Assembly (NCBI RefSeq): GCF_003627965.1
Contig: NZ_RBWE01000001.1
Location: 1,102,588 to 1,166,587 of the forward strand
Source: Desulfofundulus salinus
Lineage (GTDB): Bacteria; Bacillota; Desulfotomaculia; Desulfotomaculales; Desulfovirgulaceae
Direction: 5' to 3'
DNA length: 64,000 nt
Shown here: positions 23,674 to 33,772 of the stretch, one piece after another
Layout of the letters: each line of letters begins with the position of its first letter
How positions within the stretch are numbered: the first letter of the stretch is position 1
Program-made: the position numbers and the translations under genes
The notes under the pieces: model-generated
What the model was told of the DNA's origin: nothing
The model's database searches: none
What the model saw: only the letters and a program-made list of their open reading frames with translations

Positions 23674-24004
23674 GCTCAGGGAGAAGCTGCAGGAAGAGAT
23701 GCGCCTGCGGGAGGGCAGGGAGGACGTTAAAGTGGTGGTAACCATGGGTACCTGCGGGATTGCCTCGGGGGCCCGGGAGGTGCTCACTGCCATCCTGGAG
23801 GAAATCAGCAAGAGGGGACTGAAGGGTGTAACGGTAACCCAGACCGGGTGTGCCGGCCTGTGCCATTGCGAGCCGCTGGTGGAAGTGGAAAGGCCCGGCC
23901 GGGATAAGGTTACCTACGGACACGTGGATGAGAAAAAAGCGCGGGAAATTGTGGTTTCCCACCTGGTCAACGGCCAGATAATTAAAGAGTGGACTATTAA
24001 GTAA
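23648..24004 (+). CDS. Thioredoxin-like [2Fe-2S] ferredoxin
   Basis: A 118-residue protein with an N-terminal coiled stretch (LDKLREKLQEEMRLREGRED), then a thioredoxin-fold ferredoxin with MGTCGIASGAREV and GCAGLCHCEPLVEV, providing the four cysteine ligands. It resembles the N-terminal ferredoxin domain of the adjacent NuoF-like subunit and could act as an accessory electron carrier. The ATG has GGAGGTGG eight bases upstream. Confidence 0.9.
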   Translation: MKSLAELDKLREKLQEEMRLREGREDVKVVVTMGTCGIASGAREVLTAILEEISKRGLKGVTVTQTGCAGLCHCEPLVEVERPGRDKVTYGHVDEKKAREIVVSHLVNGQIIKEWTIK

Positions 24005-24019
24005 GTAGGGGGGGTCGGT

Positions 24020-25813
24020 ATGGAACTTTACAGGGCTCATGTTCTGGTCTGTGCCGGGGCCGGGTGTATTTCCTCGGGGTGCCAGGCAGTAAAATCTGCC
24101 CTGGAAGAGAGCATAGACAGGCTGGGTTTAAAGCGCGAAGTGAAGGTGGTTGAAACCGGCTGTATGGGTCCCTGCGACCTGGGCCCGGTAATTGTGGTTT
24201 ATCCCGAGGGAGTGTTTTACCGCCAGTTAAAACCCGCGGATGCAGTGGAAATCGCCGAAGAACATTTGTTAAAGGGGCGGGTGGTGGAGCGCCTGCTGTA
24301 CAAGACGCCCGAAGACGGCAAGACGGCGGTGACCTCCGATCAGATAGATTTCTTTAAAAAGCAGACCCGCATTGCCCTGCGCAACACGGGAATCATCAAC
24401 CCTGAATCGGTGGAAGAATACATTGCCCGCGACGGGTACCGGGCTTTGGGCAAAGTGCTTACCAGCATGACCCCGGAAGAAGTCATCGAGTGCATCAAAA
24501 AATCCGGTTTACGGGGGCGGGGCGGCGCAGGATTTCCGACCGGCTTGAAGTGGGAGTTTTCAGCCAAAGCGCCGGGGAAGCCCAAGTACGTGGTCTGTAA
24601 CGCCGACGAGGGCGATCCGGGCGCCTTTATGGATAGAAGTATTCTCGAAGGGGATCCCCATAGCGTGCTGGAAGCCATGGCCATCTGCGGCTACGCCATA
24701 GGAGCAAACCAGGGCTACGTTTATGTCCGGGCCGAATACCCCCTGGCGGTGCAAAGATTGAGCCTGGCCATCGAAAAGGCCCGGGAATACGGCCTGCTGG
24801 GAGAAAACATCTTTGGCACGGGCTTTAGTTTCGACGTGGAAATCCGGGTGGGAGCCGGCGCCTTTGTCTGCGGCGAGGAAACGGCCCTGCTGGCTTCCAT
24901 TGAAGGCCGCCGCGGTGAACCAAGGCCCAGACCTCCCTTTCCTGCCCAGGAAGGCCTTTGGGGAAAGCCCACGGTGATCAACAACGTGGAAACATGGGCC
25001 AACATTCCGCCCATTATCCTGAAGGGGCCCGAATGGTTTGCCTCCATCGGCACGGAGAAGAGCAAGGGAACGAAGGTCTTCGCCCTGGCCGGTAAAGTAA
25101 ACAACACCGGTCTGGTTGAGGTGCCCATGGGTACCACCTTGAGGGAAATTATCTTTGATATTGGCGGTGGCATCCCGGGAGGCAAGCAATTCAAGGCCGC
25201 GCAGACGGGAGGCCCCTCCGGCGGCTGCATCCCGGCCCGATACCTGGACGTGCCGGTGGATTACGAGTCGCTGACCCAGCTGGGAGCCATCATGGGCTCC
25301 GGCGGTTTAATTATCATGGATGAGGATACCTGTATGGTGGACCTGGCCCGGTTCTTCCTCGAGTTTGTCCAGGACGAGTCCTGCGGCAAGTGTTCTCCCT
25401 GCCGCATTGGCACCAAGCGCATGCTGGAGATTGTGGAGCGGATAACCCGGGGTGAGGGCCGGGATGGGGATATCGAGCTTCTGGAAGAGCTGGGGCACGG
25501 CATCAAGTCTTCCGCCCTGTGCGGCCTCGGACAGACCGCTCCCAATCCCGTGCTCAGCACCATCCGCCACTTCCGCGACGAGTATGAAGCCCATATATAC
25601 CACAAGAAGTGTCCCGCCGGGGTTTGCCGCGCCTTGATGGTGTACGCCATAGACGAAGAAAAATGCAACGGCTGCGGGCGCTGCGCCCTGGTATGTCCGG
25701 CAAAAGCTATTTCCGGAGAGAAAAAGAAGCCCCACCGGATAGACCTGGAAAAATGCCTCCGGTGCGGCACGTGTATGGAAAAGTGCAAGTTTGGTGCTAT
25801 CTATATCATTTAA
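24020..25813 (+). CDS. hydB: NuoF-like flavin subunit of the NAD-linked [FeFe]-hydrogenase
   Basis: The 597-residue flavoprotein would bind FMN and NAD(H) and, in bifurcating relatives, splits electrons between NADH and ferredoxin. Order of domains: N-terminal [2Fe-2S] thioredoxin-like ([11 protein letters not shown] and CMGPC, residues 11-52); NuoF Rossmann-like FMN/NAD domain ([16 protein letters not shown] near 165, [10 protein letters not shown]); SLBB; 4Fe-4S helical domain ([13 protein letters not shown] near 455); C-terminal two-cluster ferredoxin ([12 protein letters not shown] and [11 protein letters not shown]). HydA follows after 16 bases. Confidence 0.95.
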   Translation: MELYRAHVLVCAGAGCISSGCQAVKSALEESIDRLGLKREVKVVETGCMGPCDLGPVIVVYPEGVFYRQLKPADAVEIAEEHLLKGRVVERLLYKTPEDGKTAVTSDQIDFFKKQTRIALRNTGIINPESVEEYIARDGYRALGKVLTSMTPEEVIECIKKSGLRGRGGAGFPTGLKWEFSAKAPGKPKYVVCNADEGDPGAFMDRSILEGDPHSVLEAMAICGYAIGANQGYVYVRAEYPLAVQRLSLAIEKAREYGLLGENIFGTGFSFDVEIRVGAGAFVCGEETALLASIEGRRGEPRPRPPFPAQEGLWGKPTVINNVETWANIPPIILKGPEWFASIGTEKSKGTKVFALAGKVNNTGLVEVPMGTTLREIIFDIGGGIPGGKQFKAAQTGGPSGGCIPARYLDVPVDYESLTQLGAIMGSGGLIIMDEDTCMVDLARFFLEFVQDESCGKCSPCRIGTKRMLEIVERITRGEGRDGDIELLEELGHGIKSSALCGLGQTAPNPVLSTIRHFRDEYEAHIYHKKCPAGVCRALMVYAIDEEKCNGCGRCALVCPAKAISGEKKKPHRIDLEKCLRCGTCMEKCKFGAIYII

Positions 25814-25829
25814 AGCTGGAGGGAGAGAC

Positions 25830-27554
25830 ATGTCCCTGGTGACGCTTACTATAGATGGGCGACAGGTTCAGGTGCCGCCCGGCACCACCATCCTGGCGGC
25901 GGCCAGGCAGGCTGGGGTAAAAATCCCCACGCTCTGTTACCTGGAGGAGTTGAACGTCATCGGTGCCTGCCGCCTGTGCCTGGTGCAGGTAGAAGGAGCC
26001 CGCGCGCTGGTGGCTGCCTGTGTAACCCGGGCCGCCGAGGGGATGGTGGTTCATACCAGCACACCGGCGGTACGGCACGCGCGCCGGCTTAATTTGGAAC
26101 TGCTCATGTCCAACCACCCCCAGGAGTGTCTGACCTGTGTACGCAATACCAGCTGCGAGCTGCAGCAACTGGCGGCCGAACTGGGAGTGGGAGAAATTCG
26201 CCTCCAGGGGGAGATGTCTCCCTACGAGGTGGACGATTCCAGCCCCTCTATAATCCGTGACCCGCGCAAGTGCGTCCTTTGCCGCCGCTGCGTGGCGGTG
26301 TGCGAAAAGGTGCAGGGGGTCAGCGCCATTGCCGTCCAGGAACGGGGCTTTGATACCGTGGTGGCACCGGCCTTCCTGGCGCCGCTGGGCGAGGTAAACT
26401 GTGTCAACTGCGGCCAGTGCTCGCTGGTTTGTCCCACGGCGGCCATTCACGAGCGGGATGAAACGGACAAAGTTTGGGCCGCCCTGGCCGACCCGGAAAA
26501 GCACGTGGTGGTGCAAACCGCCCCTGCCGTGCGGGTAAGTATCGGCGAGATGTTCGGGCTGGAACCGGGAAGTATTGTTACGGGTAAGCTGGTGGCCGCT
26601 TTAAGGCGCCTGGGATTTGATAAAGTCTTTGATACTGATTTTACCGCTGATTTAACGATCATGGAAGAGGGTAGCGAGTTAATTCACCGCCTGCAGAACG
26701 GCGGCAGGCTCCCCCTGATTACATCGTGCAGCCCGGGGTGGATCAAATTTATTGAGCACTTTTACCCCAACCTGCTGCCTAACTTATCAACCTGCAAGTC
26801 GCCGCAGCAGATGTTCGGTGCCCTGGCCAAGACCTACTATGCGCAAAAAGAAGGTATCGATCCGGCCAGGATCTTCGTAGTTTCCATCATGCCCTGTACG
26901 GCGAAAAAATACGAAGCCGGCCGCCCGGAGATGAACTCCAGCGGCTACCGGGATGTGGACGTGGTGCTCACCACCCGGGAACTGGGTAGAATGCTCAAGC
27001 AGGCGGGTATTGATTTCGAGTCCCTTCCCGAGGAAGATTACGACGCGCCCCTGGGTATTTCCACCGGAGCGGGAGTCATCTTCGGGGCCACCGGTGGGGT
27101 GATGGAAGCAGCCCTGCGGACCGCTTATGAACTGGTCACGGGTGCTACCCTGCTGTCCCTGGACTTTGAGGAGGTCCGCGGGCTTGAAGGGGTGAAGGAA
27201 GCTTCCGTCAACCTGGCCGGGACGGAGTTGAAAGTAGCCGTGGCCCACGGGCTTGGCAATGCCCGCAGGGTCCTGGATGCCGTGGCAAACAAGGAAAGGG
27301 AGTACCATTTCATCGAAATCATGTGCTGCCCCGGCGGATGTATTGGCGGCGGCGGCCAGCCGGTTCCCGTGGACAATGAGATCCGGGCAAAACGTATCGC
27401 AGCCATCTACCAGGTGGACCGGCAGATGCCGCTGCGTAAATCCCACGAAAACCCGGCCGTACAGGCCCTGTACAGGGAGTTCCTGGGCGAGCCCCTGGGG
27501 CACAAGTCCCACGAGCTTCTGCATACACATTACACTCCGAGGGAGCGGTTTTAA
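25830..27554 (+). CDS. hydA: [FeFe]-hydrogenase catalytic subunit, NAD-linked bifurcating type
   Basis: Reversible hydrogen evolution. The 574-residue protein has an N-terminal [2Fe-2S] domain (Cys36, 47, 50 and about 63). A His-Cys3 cluster region (HPQECLTCVRNTSC) and two 4Fe-4S motifs (CVLCRRCVAVCE and CVNCGQCSLVCP) follow. The H-cluster domain has L1 TSCSPGW, L2 MPCTAKKYE and L3 MCCPGGCIGGGGQP. The Ser in TSCSPGW is typical of multimeric group A enzymes. With the NuoE- and NuoF-like subunits it forms a HydABC-type enzyme that would oxidise NADH plus reduced ferredoxin or run in reverse. The ATG has GGAGGGAGA four bases before it. Confidence 0.95.
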   Translation: MSLVTLTIDGRQVQVPPGTTILAAARQAGVKIPTLCYLEELNVIGACRLCLVQVEGARALVAACVTRAAEGMVVHTSTPAVRHARRLNLELLMSNHPQECLTCVRNTSCELQQLAAELGVGEIRLQGEMSPYEVDDSSPSIIRDPRKCVLCRRCVAVCEKVQGVSAIAVQERGFDTVVAPAFLAPLGEVNCVNCGQCSLVCPTAAIHERDETDKVWAALADPEKHVVVQTAPAVRVSIGEMFGLEPGSIVTGKLVAALRRLGFDKVFDTDFTADLTIMEEGSELIHRLQNGGRLPLITSCSPGWIKFIEHFYPNLLPNLSTCKSPQQMFGALAKTYYAQKEGIDPARIFVVSIMPCTAKKYEAGRPEMNSSGYRDVDVVLTTRELGRMLKQAGIDFESLPEEDYDAPLGISTGAGVIFGATGGVMEAALRTAYELVTGATLLSLDFEEVRGLEGVKEASVNLAGTELKVAVAHGLGNARRVLDAVANKEREYHFIEIMCCPGGCIGGGGQPVPVDNEIRAKRIAAIYQVDRQMPLRKSHENPAVQALYREFLGEPLGHKSHELLHTHYTPRERF

Positions 27555-27566
27555 AACCTCAACATA

Positions 27567-27626
27567 AACCCCGGAGAACCGGGGTTCATCAAAAAACCCG
27601 AGAGTCCCGGACTATTCCGGGACTCT
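27567..27626. terminator. Convergent terminators between hydA and lysR
   Basis: A GC hairpin AACCCCGG-AGAA-CCGGGGTT (27567-27586) follows hydA. A 10-bp stem AGAGTCCCGG/CCGGGACTCT (27601-27626) follows, with six T on the minus strand, and would end the lysR transcript. Confidence 0.75.
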
Positions 27627-27740
27627 AATTATGTGCGCCGGGCACGAGCGTTGACCTGTCGGCCATAACATTTCTCCTACCCGGACGACATTGGAGGCAA
27701 AGGGTATCTGCCATCTAACCATGCGGTTGAAATCCCCGGC

Positions 27741-28658
27741 TTAGCCCGTTTTCCCCAGTAAACGGCGGCATAGTTCCCTGTCCATGAGGAAGCTTTTGAA
27801 GATGCTGGCTGTGAGGCCGTTGCTGACCTGCCGGGGCCAGGCCAGGTACAGGTAGTAACGAATTTGCAGTTCCGGGATGATTACCTGGGCCACTTTGCCT
27901 GCTTCCAGGGCATCGTGGGCCGCACGGCGGGAAACCGCGGCTATCCCCAGCCCGGCCCGGACCGCCTGCACCATGGACTGGCTGCTGCCCAGTTCAAGTA
28001 TGCTGGGAAAATGCTCCACGGTAATGTTGTGTTCGGCCAGTTTGGCCTCCAGGGCCTGCCGGGTGCCCGAACCAACTTCGCGTATGATCAGCGGTTCGTG
28101 GGTCAATTCCTCCAGGGAGATGTTGTTCCCTGCCCAGGGATGCCAGGAGGGGACGATAAAAATCAACTCGTCTTCCAGCCAGGAATGGTACTCAATACCG
28201 TCCCCGCCCACTGCCGTTCCAAGCACGCCAATGTCGATTTCCCTGTCCTGCAACCAGCGTGCCACTATGGTGCTATTGCCAACCTGCAGGCTTACCCGGA
28301 CCCCCGGGTATTGCTCACGGAAGCCTCCGATAAAAATGGGGAGGAGGCATTCGGCGGGCATGCTGGTAGCTCCAAGCATCAAATGGCCGCTTTTCAAACC
28401 CTGGAGTTCATTGACCATGGCCCGGATTTTCCGGTAATGGCGCACCATTTGCTTGATTTCCGGGTAGAGAAGCCGTCCGGCCTCGGTAAGCAGCACCTTT
28501 TTTTCATTGCGCTCCAAAAGGGTAACGCCCAGCTCTTCCTCCAGTGCTTTTATCTGGAAACTTACGGCCGGCTGGCTCATTCCCAGTTGCCCGGCGGCTT
28601 TAGTAAAATTGCGCAATTCGGCGACCAGCAAAAAGGCTTCCAGCTGTTTTATATTCAT
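27741..28658 (-). CDS. LysR-family transcriptional regulator
   Basis: A 305-residue regulator with an N-terminal winged helix-turn-helix (LEAFLLVAELRNFTKAAGQL then SQPAVSFQIKALEEELG, residues 4-45) and a C-terminal periplasmic-binding-like effector domain. It resembles the CysL/selenium-associated branch of LysR proteins, but the effector cannot be deduced. The start is MNIKQLEAF, 15 codons inside a longer frame, with AAAGGTG about 12 bases upstream. It is divergent from the TtcA-like gene, which it may regulate. Confidence 0.88.
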   Translation of the reverse strand: MNIKQLEAFLLVAELRNFTKAAGQLGMSQPAVSFQIKALEEELGVTLLERNEKKVLLTEAGRLLYPEIKQMVRHYRKIRAMVNELQGLKSGHLMLGATSMPAECLLPIFIGGFREQYPGVRVSLQVGNSTIVARWLQDREIDIGVLGTAVGGDGIEYHSWLEDELIFIVPSWHPWAGNNISLEELTHEPLIIREVGSGTRQALEAKLAEHNITVEHFPSILELGSSQSMVQAVRAGLGIAAVSRRAAHDALEAGKVAQVIIPELQIRYYLYLAWPRQVSNGLTASIFKSFLMDRELCRRLLGKTG

Positions 28659-28901
28659 GGAAAGTTGCAACACCTTTCGGTAAAAAGAAAGCTTAAGTTT
28701 CAAAATTACGTTGCTCTTCGTCGAAAAATTATAAGCTTGTTCTTTCTATATGATATAATAAAAATCCTGCCGCATGCTTAATCTAAAATACCTTCGGGCC
28801 TGCTGTTGTTATTTACCTTTGACAGAACAGTAACGGCAAATATAATTAGGGTGTATATACTCGAAGGGTTAACTTTCGAAAGTTCAAGGAGCGGTTTAAT
28901 C

Positions 28902-29633
28902 TTGAGCAAAGAGTTTCAGCGGTATGTAGTTACCCGGGTAAAACGGGCCATTGTGGATTACGGTATGATTGCAGATGGGGACCGGGTGGCGGTAGGTCTT
29001 TCCGGGGGGAAGGACAGCAGCGTGCTTTTGCATGTCCTGAACCTTGTCCGGCGGGTGGCACCCATTAAATTTTCCCTGCACGGCATTTATGTAGATCCCG
29101 GCTGGGACATGGAAGTAAACGTGTTGCGGGAATTTTGTGAGTACGAAGGGGTTCCTTTTTATTATAAACCCACCAACATTGCCGAGGTAGTTTTTGATAT
29201 CCGGCAGGAGAAAAACCCCTGTGCCCTGTGTGCCAACCTGCGCCGGGGGGCTTTAAACAATACCGCCCGGGACCTGGGATGCAACAAAGTGGCCCTGGGA
29301 CATCACCTGGATGATGTGATTGAAACCTTTTTCATGAGCCTTTTTTACACCGGGCAGTTTCGTACTTTTTCCCCCATTACTTATTTAAGCCGGAGCGGTG
29401 TCACCATGATTCGTCCTTTAATCTATTTAACTCAGGAGCACGTACGGGAAATGGCGCGGCAAAAAAACTTGCCCATTTTAGAAAATCCCTGTCCCGTTAA
29501 CGGCAGGACCAAGCGGCAGGAAATGAGGGAGTTCGTGGCAAATCTACTTACCAGATATCCCGATCTACACCTGCGCTTTCTCAATGCTTTCAAGACGGCA
29601 GACTTACGTAACCTGTGGCCGGTAACAAAGTAA
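28902..29633 (+). CDS. TtcA/TtuA-like ATP-pyrophosphatase (tRNA thiolation type)
   Basis: The 243-residue PP-loop ATPase has the motif GLSGGKDSSVLL near residue 40. It also has a CALC cysteine pair near 113 and a third cysteine in ENPCPVNGRTKRQEMR near 205, arranged as in tRNA 2-thiocytidine synthetase TtcA. It would adenylate a tRNA base and insert sulfur. Without the rest of the family for comparison, the exact base modified is uncertain. The start is TTG (MSKEFQRY), since AAGGAG lies ten bases before it. An earlier ATG gives 32 extra residues that do not look conserved. Confidence 0.82.
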   Translation: MSKEFQRYVVTRVKRAIVDYGMIADGDRVAVGLSGGKDSSVLLHVLNLVRRVAPIKFSLHGIYVDPGWDMEVNVLREFCEYEGVPFYYKPTNIAEVVFDIRQEKNPCALCANLRRGALNNTARDLGCNKVALGHHLDDVIETFFMSLFYTGQFRTFSPITYLSRSGVTMIRPLIYLTQEHVREMARQKNLPILENPCPVNGRTKRQEMREFVANLLTRYPDLHLRFLNAFKTADLRNLWPVTK

Positions 29634-29900
29634 AAACTGCTGAGGTGAATAGAGCTTAAGGATCTTTTCTGGCTTCGGATGTAACTACTAGTATAGCCTT
29701 TTTATTTGAAAAATGCTACAAAACATTAAAATCTCATTTTCGTTCAATTTACAAAATTACTATTTTAATTCGTGCCCGAAGTAGATATTTACTCACACTT
29801 TTCGCCCCTTTATAATGAAGAAAAGAAACGTTTGTGTATTGTATGCTGTATAATTAGTTTTTAAGTTTTCGCTTAATTTGCACCAAGAAGGGGTGAGAAT

Positions 29901-32003
29901 GTGGGACTACTGAACAACTTTTATAACCCGAATGCGGTAGCCGTTGTCGGTGCCTCAAAAAAACCCGGTAAAGTAGGCCACTCTATAGTGAAGAATCTAA
30001 TCGAGTCAGGATTTCCGGGACAAATTTATCCGGTTAATCCCAAGGAGGAGGAAATTGAGGGTTTAACGGTTTATCCATCGGTTACAGCCATTCCAGAGCA
30101 GGTGGACCTGGTCGTTGTAGCCGTTCCCGCAGCCAGAACCCTGGATGTAGCCAGAGAGTGTGGGGAAAAGGGTGTCAAAAACCTGGTAGTGGTCACTGCC
30201 GGGTTTAAGGAAATTGGCAAAGAGGGTCTGGATCTCGAAAAAGAACTGGTAGCTATCTGCCACCAGTATGGCATGCGTATGCTGGGGCCAAACTGCGTGG
30301 GCATGATGGACACCCATACGCCCATCAACGCTTCTTTTACCAAAACTTTCCCCTTGAAAGGCGACATAGCCTTCCTCTCCCAGAGCGGTGCCACCCTGAT
30401 TGCCATCCTGGACTGGAGCCGCTCCGTTGGTCTTGGTTTCAGCAAGATGGTCAGTCTGGGTAATAAAGGAGATCTTTCGGAAATTGATTTCATTGCCGAA
30501 GCTGCCGAGGACCCCTATACCCGCGTAATCGCCTGCTACCTGGAAGACGTGGCCGACGGGTCTCGTTTCCTGGAAGTGGTCCGCGAGGCCACCCGTAAAA
30601 AACCCGTAATCATTCTCAAGTCCGGTACCAGCCAGGCCGGTGCCCAGGCCGCTTCTTCCCACACCGGTGCCCTGGCCGGTAGTGACCTGGCTTACGACAC
30701 GGCCTTCCGGCAGTGCGGCGTAATCCGCGCCCGGTCCATGACCGAGCTCTTTGAGCTGGCCATTGCCTTTTCCCGTTGTCCGGTTCCGGCCGGCAAGAAG
30801 GTGGCCATTGTGACCAACTCCGGGGGTCCGGGCATTGTGGCTACGGATAATGTGGAAGCCAGGTCCCTGACTATGGCGCGGTTTACCAGGGAAACCATTG
30901 AAGAATTGCGTGGGGGACTACCCGCCGAGGCCGCCCTGTACAACCCGGTGGACGTGCTGGGTGATGCCAGGGCCGACCGTTATCGTTTTGCCCTGGAAAA
31001 GGTTCTTGCCGACCCCAATGTGGACAGTATCGTGGTTTTAATGTGTCCCACCGCCGTGGCCCAGCCCCTGGAAACCACCCAGGCCGTGATTGAGCTACAA
31101 AAGAAATATCCCCATAAGCCAATTATGGGCGTTTACCTGGGCGGCGAATCCATGGCTGAAGGTGCACGACTCATGTCCGAAGCCGGCATGACCTGTTTTA
31201 CTTTCCCCGAGCCGGCTATTGCGGCGATCAACGGATTGGTTAGTTACGGTGAATTTCGCAATACCCCCGTAGGGGAAAGTGATCTGATCTATCCCGATGT
31301 GGACAAGAAAGCGGTCAAGGCCATTTTTTACGATGCCATGCGGGATAACCGCCTGGTGCTGCTGGGCAGCGAAGCTGCAGCCGTTGCCAGGGCGTACGGC
31401 ATCCCGGCCGCTCCCATATCCCTGGCCACCACCCCCGAGGAGGCGGTGGAGGAAGCCGAGAAAATGGGCTACCCGGTGGTGCTTAAGGTGGCTTCTCCCA
31501 AGATCCTGCACAAGACCGACGTGGGCGGCGTGAAAATTGGCCTTGATTCTCCCGAGGCAGTACGCAAAGGTTTCATCGAGATTATGGAGAACGTCCATCG
31601 CCTGCTGCCCCAGGCGGTGGTCTACGGCATAGAGGTACAGAAAATGATGCCCAAGGGCGTGGAGCTGATCATCGGCATGACCCGGGATGTCCAGTTTGGC
31701 CCCATGATTGCCTGCGGTCTGGGTGGTATTTACGTCAACCTGCTTAAAGATGTTTCCTTCCGCCTGGCCCAGGGGCTCACCCGGCGGGAGATTGAGGCCA
31801 TGCTCAGCGAAACCAAGGCCTATACCCTCTTGCGGGGTTACCGGGGCGAGAAGCCGGCCGACCTGCCGGCGCTGGTGGAAGCCATCGGCCGTACGGCCCG
31901 GCTGGTGCTTGACTTCCCGGAGATCAATGAAATCGATATTAACCCCGTCTTTGTCTATAACCAGGGCTTAAGTGCCCTTGATATCAAAATTACCATATCG
32001 TGA
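29901..32003 (+). CDS. Acetyl/acyl-CoA synthetase, ADP-forming
   Basis: Interconverts acyl-CoA, ADP and phosphate with acid, CoA and ATP, conserving energy. The 700-residue protein fuses the alpha part (CoA-binding domain from residue 9 VAVVGASKKPGKVG; ligase domain with the active histidine in SSHTGALAGSD near 255) to the beta part (ATP-grasp domain, about 480-700, VVLKVASPKILHKTDVGGV). This gives the single-chain form. It starts with GTG behind AAGGGGTGAG. The 267-base AT-rich gap upstream contains no other gene. It pairs with the BioD/DRTGG protein 12 bases downstream. Confidence 0.9.
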   Translation: MGLLNNFYNPNAVAVVGASKKPGKVGHSIVKNLIESGFPGQIYPVNPKEEEIEGLTVYPSVTAIPEQVDLVVVAVPAARTLDVARECGEKGVKNLVVVTAGFKEIGKEGLDLEKELVAICHQYGMRMLGPNCVGMMDTHTPINASFTKTFPLKGDIAFLSQSGATLIAILDWSRSVGLGFSKMVSLGNKGDLSEIDFIAEAAEDPYTRVIACYLEDVADGSRFLEVVREATRKKPVIILKSGTSQAGAQAASSHTGALAGSDLAYDTAFRQCGVIRARSMTELFELAIAFSRCPVPAGKKVAIVTNSGGPGIVATDNVEARSLTMARFTRETIEELRGGLPAEAALYNPVDVLGDARADRYRFALEKVLADPNVDSIVVLMCPTAVAQPLETTQAVIELQKKYPHKPIMGVYLGGESMAEGARLMSEAGMTCFTFPEPAIAAINGLVSYGEFRNTPVGESDLIYPDVDKKAVKAIFYDAMRDNRLVLLGSEAAAVARAYGIPAAPISLATTPEEAVEEAEKMGYPVVLKVASPKILHKTDVGGVKIGLDSPEAVRKGFIEIMENVHRLLPQAVVYGIEVQKMMPKGVELIIGMTRDVQFGPMIACGLGGIYVNLLKDVSFRLAQGLTRREIEAMLSETKAYTLLRGYRGEKPADLPALVEAIGRTARLVLDFPEINEIDINPVFVYNQGLSALDIKITIS

Positions 32004-32015
32004 GGTGTTGGCCTG

Positions 32016-33065
32016 ATGAGAAATCTGTACATTATGGGCACTCCGGCCAGCGGTAAAACGGCCCTGGCCCTGGGCCTGGCTCAAAAATTGCAAAAAGAAG
32101 GCTTTCGGGTTGTATACTTCAAGCCTATCGGGAGCCCTTCCCGGGGACCGGAACGGATGGATGAGGATGCCGTTTTAATGCGGGAAGTGCTGGGGATGGA
32201 CGTGCCCCTGGAATTAGTGGTGCCCCGGATGATCGGCCCATCCTACCTGTCCGGCAATGGTTGTAAAGACGCTCTTGCCCACGTCCGCGCAGCCTACGAG
32301 CAGATTTCCGCAGGTGCCGATGTGGTGATTATCGGCGGGGCAGCCTACCCCTACGCTTACGCCGCCTGCGGGTTGGACGATATTACCCTGGCCAGACAAC
32401 TGGACGCTCAGGTATTGCTGGTGTTAAACATTGAAAATGATTTTGGCTTTGACCAGGCCCTGTTCTTTAACCGCAGCTTTACGGCGGCGGGGGTAAATCT
32501 TTTGGGGAACATTTTCAACAACATTCCCCGTCCTCTCCTGGCCAAGATCGAAGGCATCTACCGGCCCCTTTTAGAGGAACACGGCTACCGCACTTTGGGT
32601 GTGATCCCGCGCCGCCCGGAAATTGCTTCCCCTACCGTGGAAGAATACTATGAAGTTCTGGGCGGGGAAATCCTGACCGGCAGCGAAAATCTAAAGCGCC
32701 TGGTGGAGGATGTGGTGGTCGGGGCCATGACCGCCGAGAGCGCCCTGACCTATTTCCGCCGCACTGCCGATAAGGCGGTGATTCTGGGTGGTGACCGGGC
32801 CGATGTTGCCCTGGCCGCCCTGGAAACCAGCACCTCGGTGCTCATCCTGACTGGCGGCCTCTATCCCGACGTGAAGGTCATTGCCCGGGCGCAGGAAAAG
32901 GGAGTGCCCCTGATCCTGGTTCACTATGATACCTATACTACTATCGAAAAAATCAGCCACTTGTCCCGTCGTTTAAAGCCGGGCGATACCACCGGAATTA
33001 AAGTGGCCCTGGAAAACGTGGAACAGTATTGCCAGTGGGAGGCCATTGTGGAGGCTTTGCGCTAA
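32016..33065 (+). CDS. BioD-like P-loop/DRTGG protein (phosphotransacetylase N-terminal-like)
   Basis: The 349-residue protein begins with a dethiobiotin-synthetase-like P-loop (MGTPASGKTALALGLA). A DRTGG domain occupies about 215-325 (DKAVILGGDRADVALAALETSTSVLILTG, in part). This architecture equals the regulatory N-terminus of long phosphotransacetylases, without the catalytic domain. Its immediate position after the ADP-forming synthetase suggests it regulates acetyl-CoA/acetate conversion, possibly sensing a nucleotide. It ends in a terminator. Confidence 0.85.
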   Translation: MRNLYIMGTPASGKTALALGLAQKLQKEGFRVVYFKPIGSPSRGPERMDEDAVLMREVLGMDVPLELVVPRMIGPSYLSGNGCKDALAHVRAAYEQISAGADVVIIGGAAYPYAYAACGLDDITLARQLDAQVLLVLNIENDFGFDQALFFNRSFTAAGVNLLGNIFNNIPRPLLAKIEGIYRPLLEEHGYRTLGVIPRRPEIASPTVEEYYEVLGGEILTGSENLKRLVEDVVVGAMTAESALTYFRRTADKAVILGGDRADVALAALETSTSVLILTGGLYPDVKVIARAQEKGVPLILVHYDTYTTIEKISHLSRRLKPGDTTGIKVALENVEQYCQWEAIVEALR

Positions 33066-33081
33066 TTTTAGGCCAGCAGCT

Positions 33082-33113
33082 ACACCGCCGACCGTGCAGC
33101 CGGCGGTGTTTTT
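33082..33113 (+). terminator. Terminator after the synthetase operon
   Basis: The stem ACACCGCCG / CGGCGGTGT with a ten-base loop is followed by five T. Confidence 0.85.
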
Positions 33114-33149
33114 ATGCCACCGGGGGGGGAGGCTGCCCAGGCATTTGCC

Positions 33150-33178
33150 TTGACAAAGGGACGACACCCCTATATAAT
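33150..33178 (+). promoter_or_regulatory. Promoter of the yceD-rpmF operon
   Basis: A consensus TTGACA (33150-33155), 17-base spacer and TATAAT (33173-33178) lie 30 bases before the YceD start. Confidence 0.85.
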
Positions 33179-33207
33179 GAGTTTTGTTAAATTAAGGGGT
33201 GTTTGAC

Positions 33208-33744
33208 ATGCGTATTGATGTGACGGATTTAAAAAAGAGCCCCGGGGAAAGCATACAGGTGGAACTCTCTTCTCCATTGCCAGAACTGGAGTTCTACGGG
33301 GAAAGGTTGAGCTTTGAGGGTCCCGCCCGGGCTTCCCTGGAGATTAGCAATACCGGGAAAGCCCTTTTGGTGGAGGGTAAGGTCAAGGGTACGCTGGGAG
33401 TCCGTTGTGCCCGCTGTTTGGAACCTTTTCGCTGGCCGGTAGAGGCCACGCTAAGCGAAGTGTACTATCCTGCGGACAGTGAAGAGCTGGTTGTTGTAGA
33501 GCCAACTCAAGGAGAGTACCAGGAATGGATCCCCTTTTCCGGCGATGTCCTGGATATTACGCCGGAAGTACTGAAGAGCATTTTGCTTGTGTTGCCCATG
33601 CGTTTCCTTTGTAAAGAGGGTTGCCGCGGTCTGTGTCCCCGGTGTGGCCAAAACCTGAACATGGCACCCTGTGCCTGTCCCGGGGAAGATGTGGACCCGC
33701 GCCTGATGATACTCAAGGACATGTTTAAGGACAGCAACCGGTAA
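33208..33744 (+). CDS. yceD: YceD/DUF177 family protein
   Basis: The 178-residue protein usually precedes rpmF in bacteria and, by its family, helps 23S rRNA/50S maturation. Visible are the CARCLEPF motif near residue 70 and a C-terminal cysteine-rich part (CKEGCRGLCPRCG, then CACP) that may bind zinc. The start is MRIDVTDLKKS with AAGGGGTG eight bases upstream. rpmF follows after 28 bases. Confidence 0.9.
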   Translation: MRIDVTDLKKSPGESIQVELSSPLPELEFYGERLSFEGPARASLEISNTGKALLVEGKVKGTLGVRCARCLEPFRWPVEATLSEVYYPADSEELVVVEPTQGEYQEWIPFSGDVLDITPEVLKSILLVLPMRFLCKEGCRGLCPRCGQNLNMAPCACPGEDVDPRLMILKDMFKDSNR

Positions 33745-33772
33745 CCATTGGTTAAAGGGGGGGTGGATTGGT

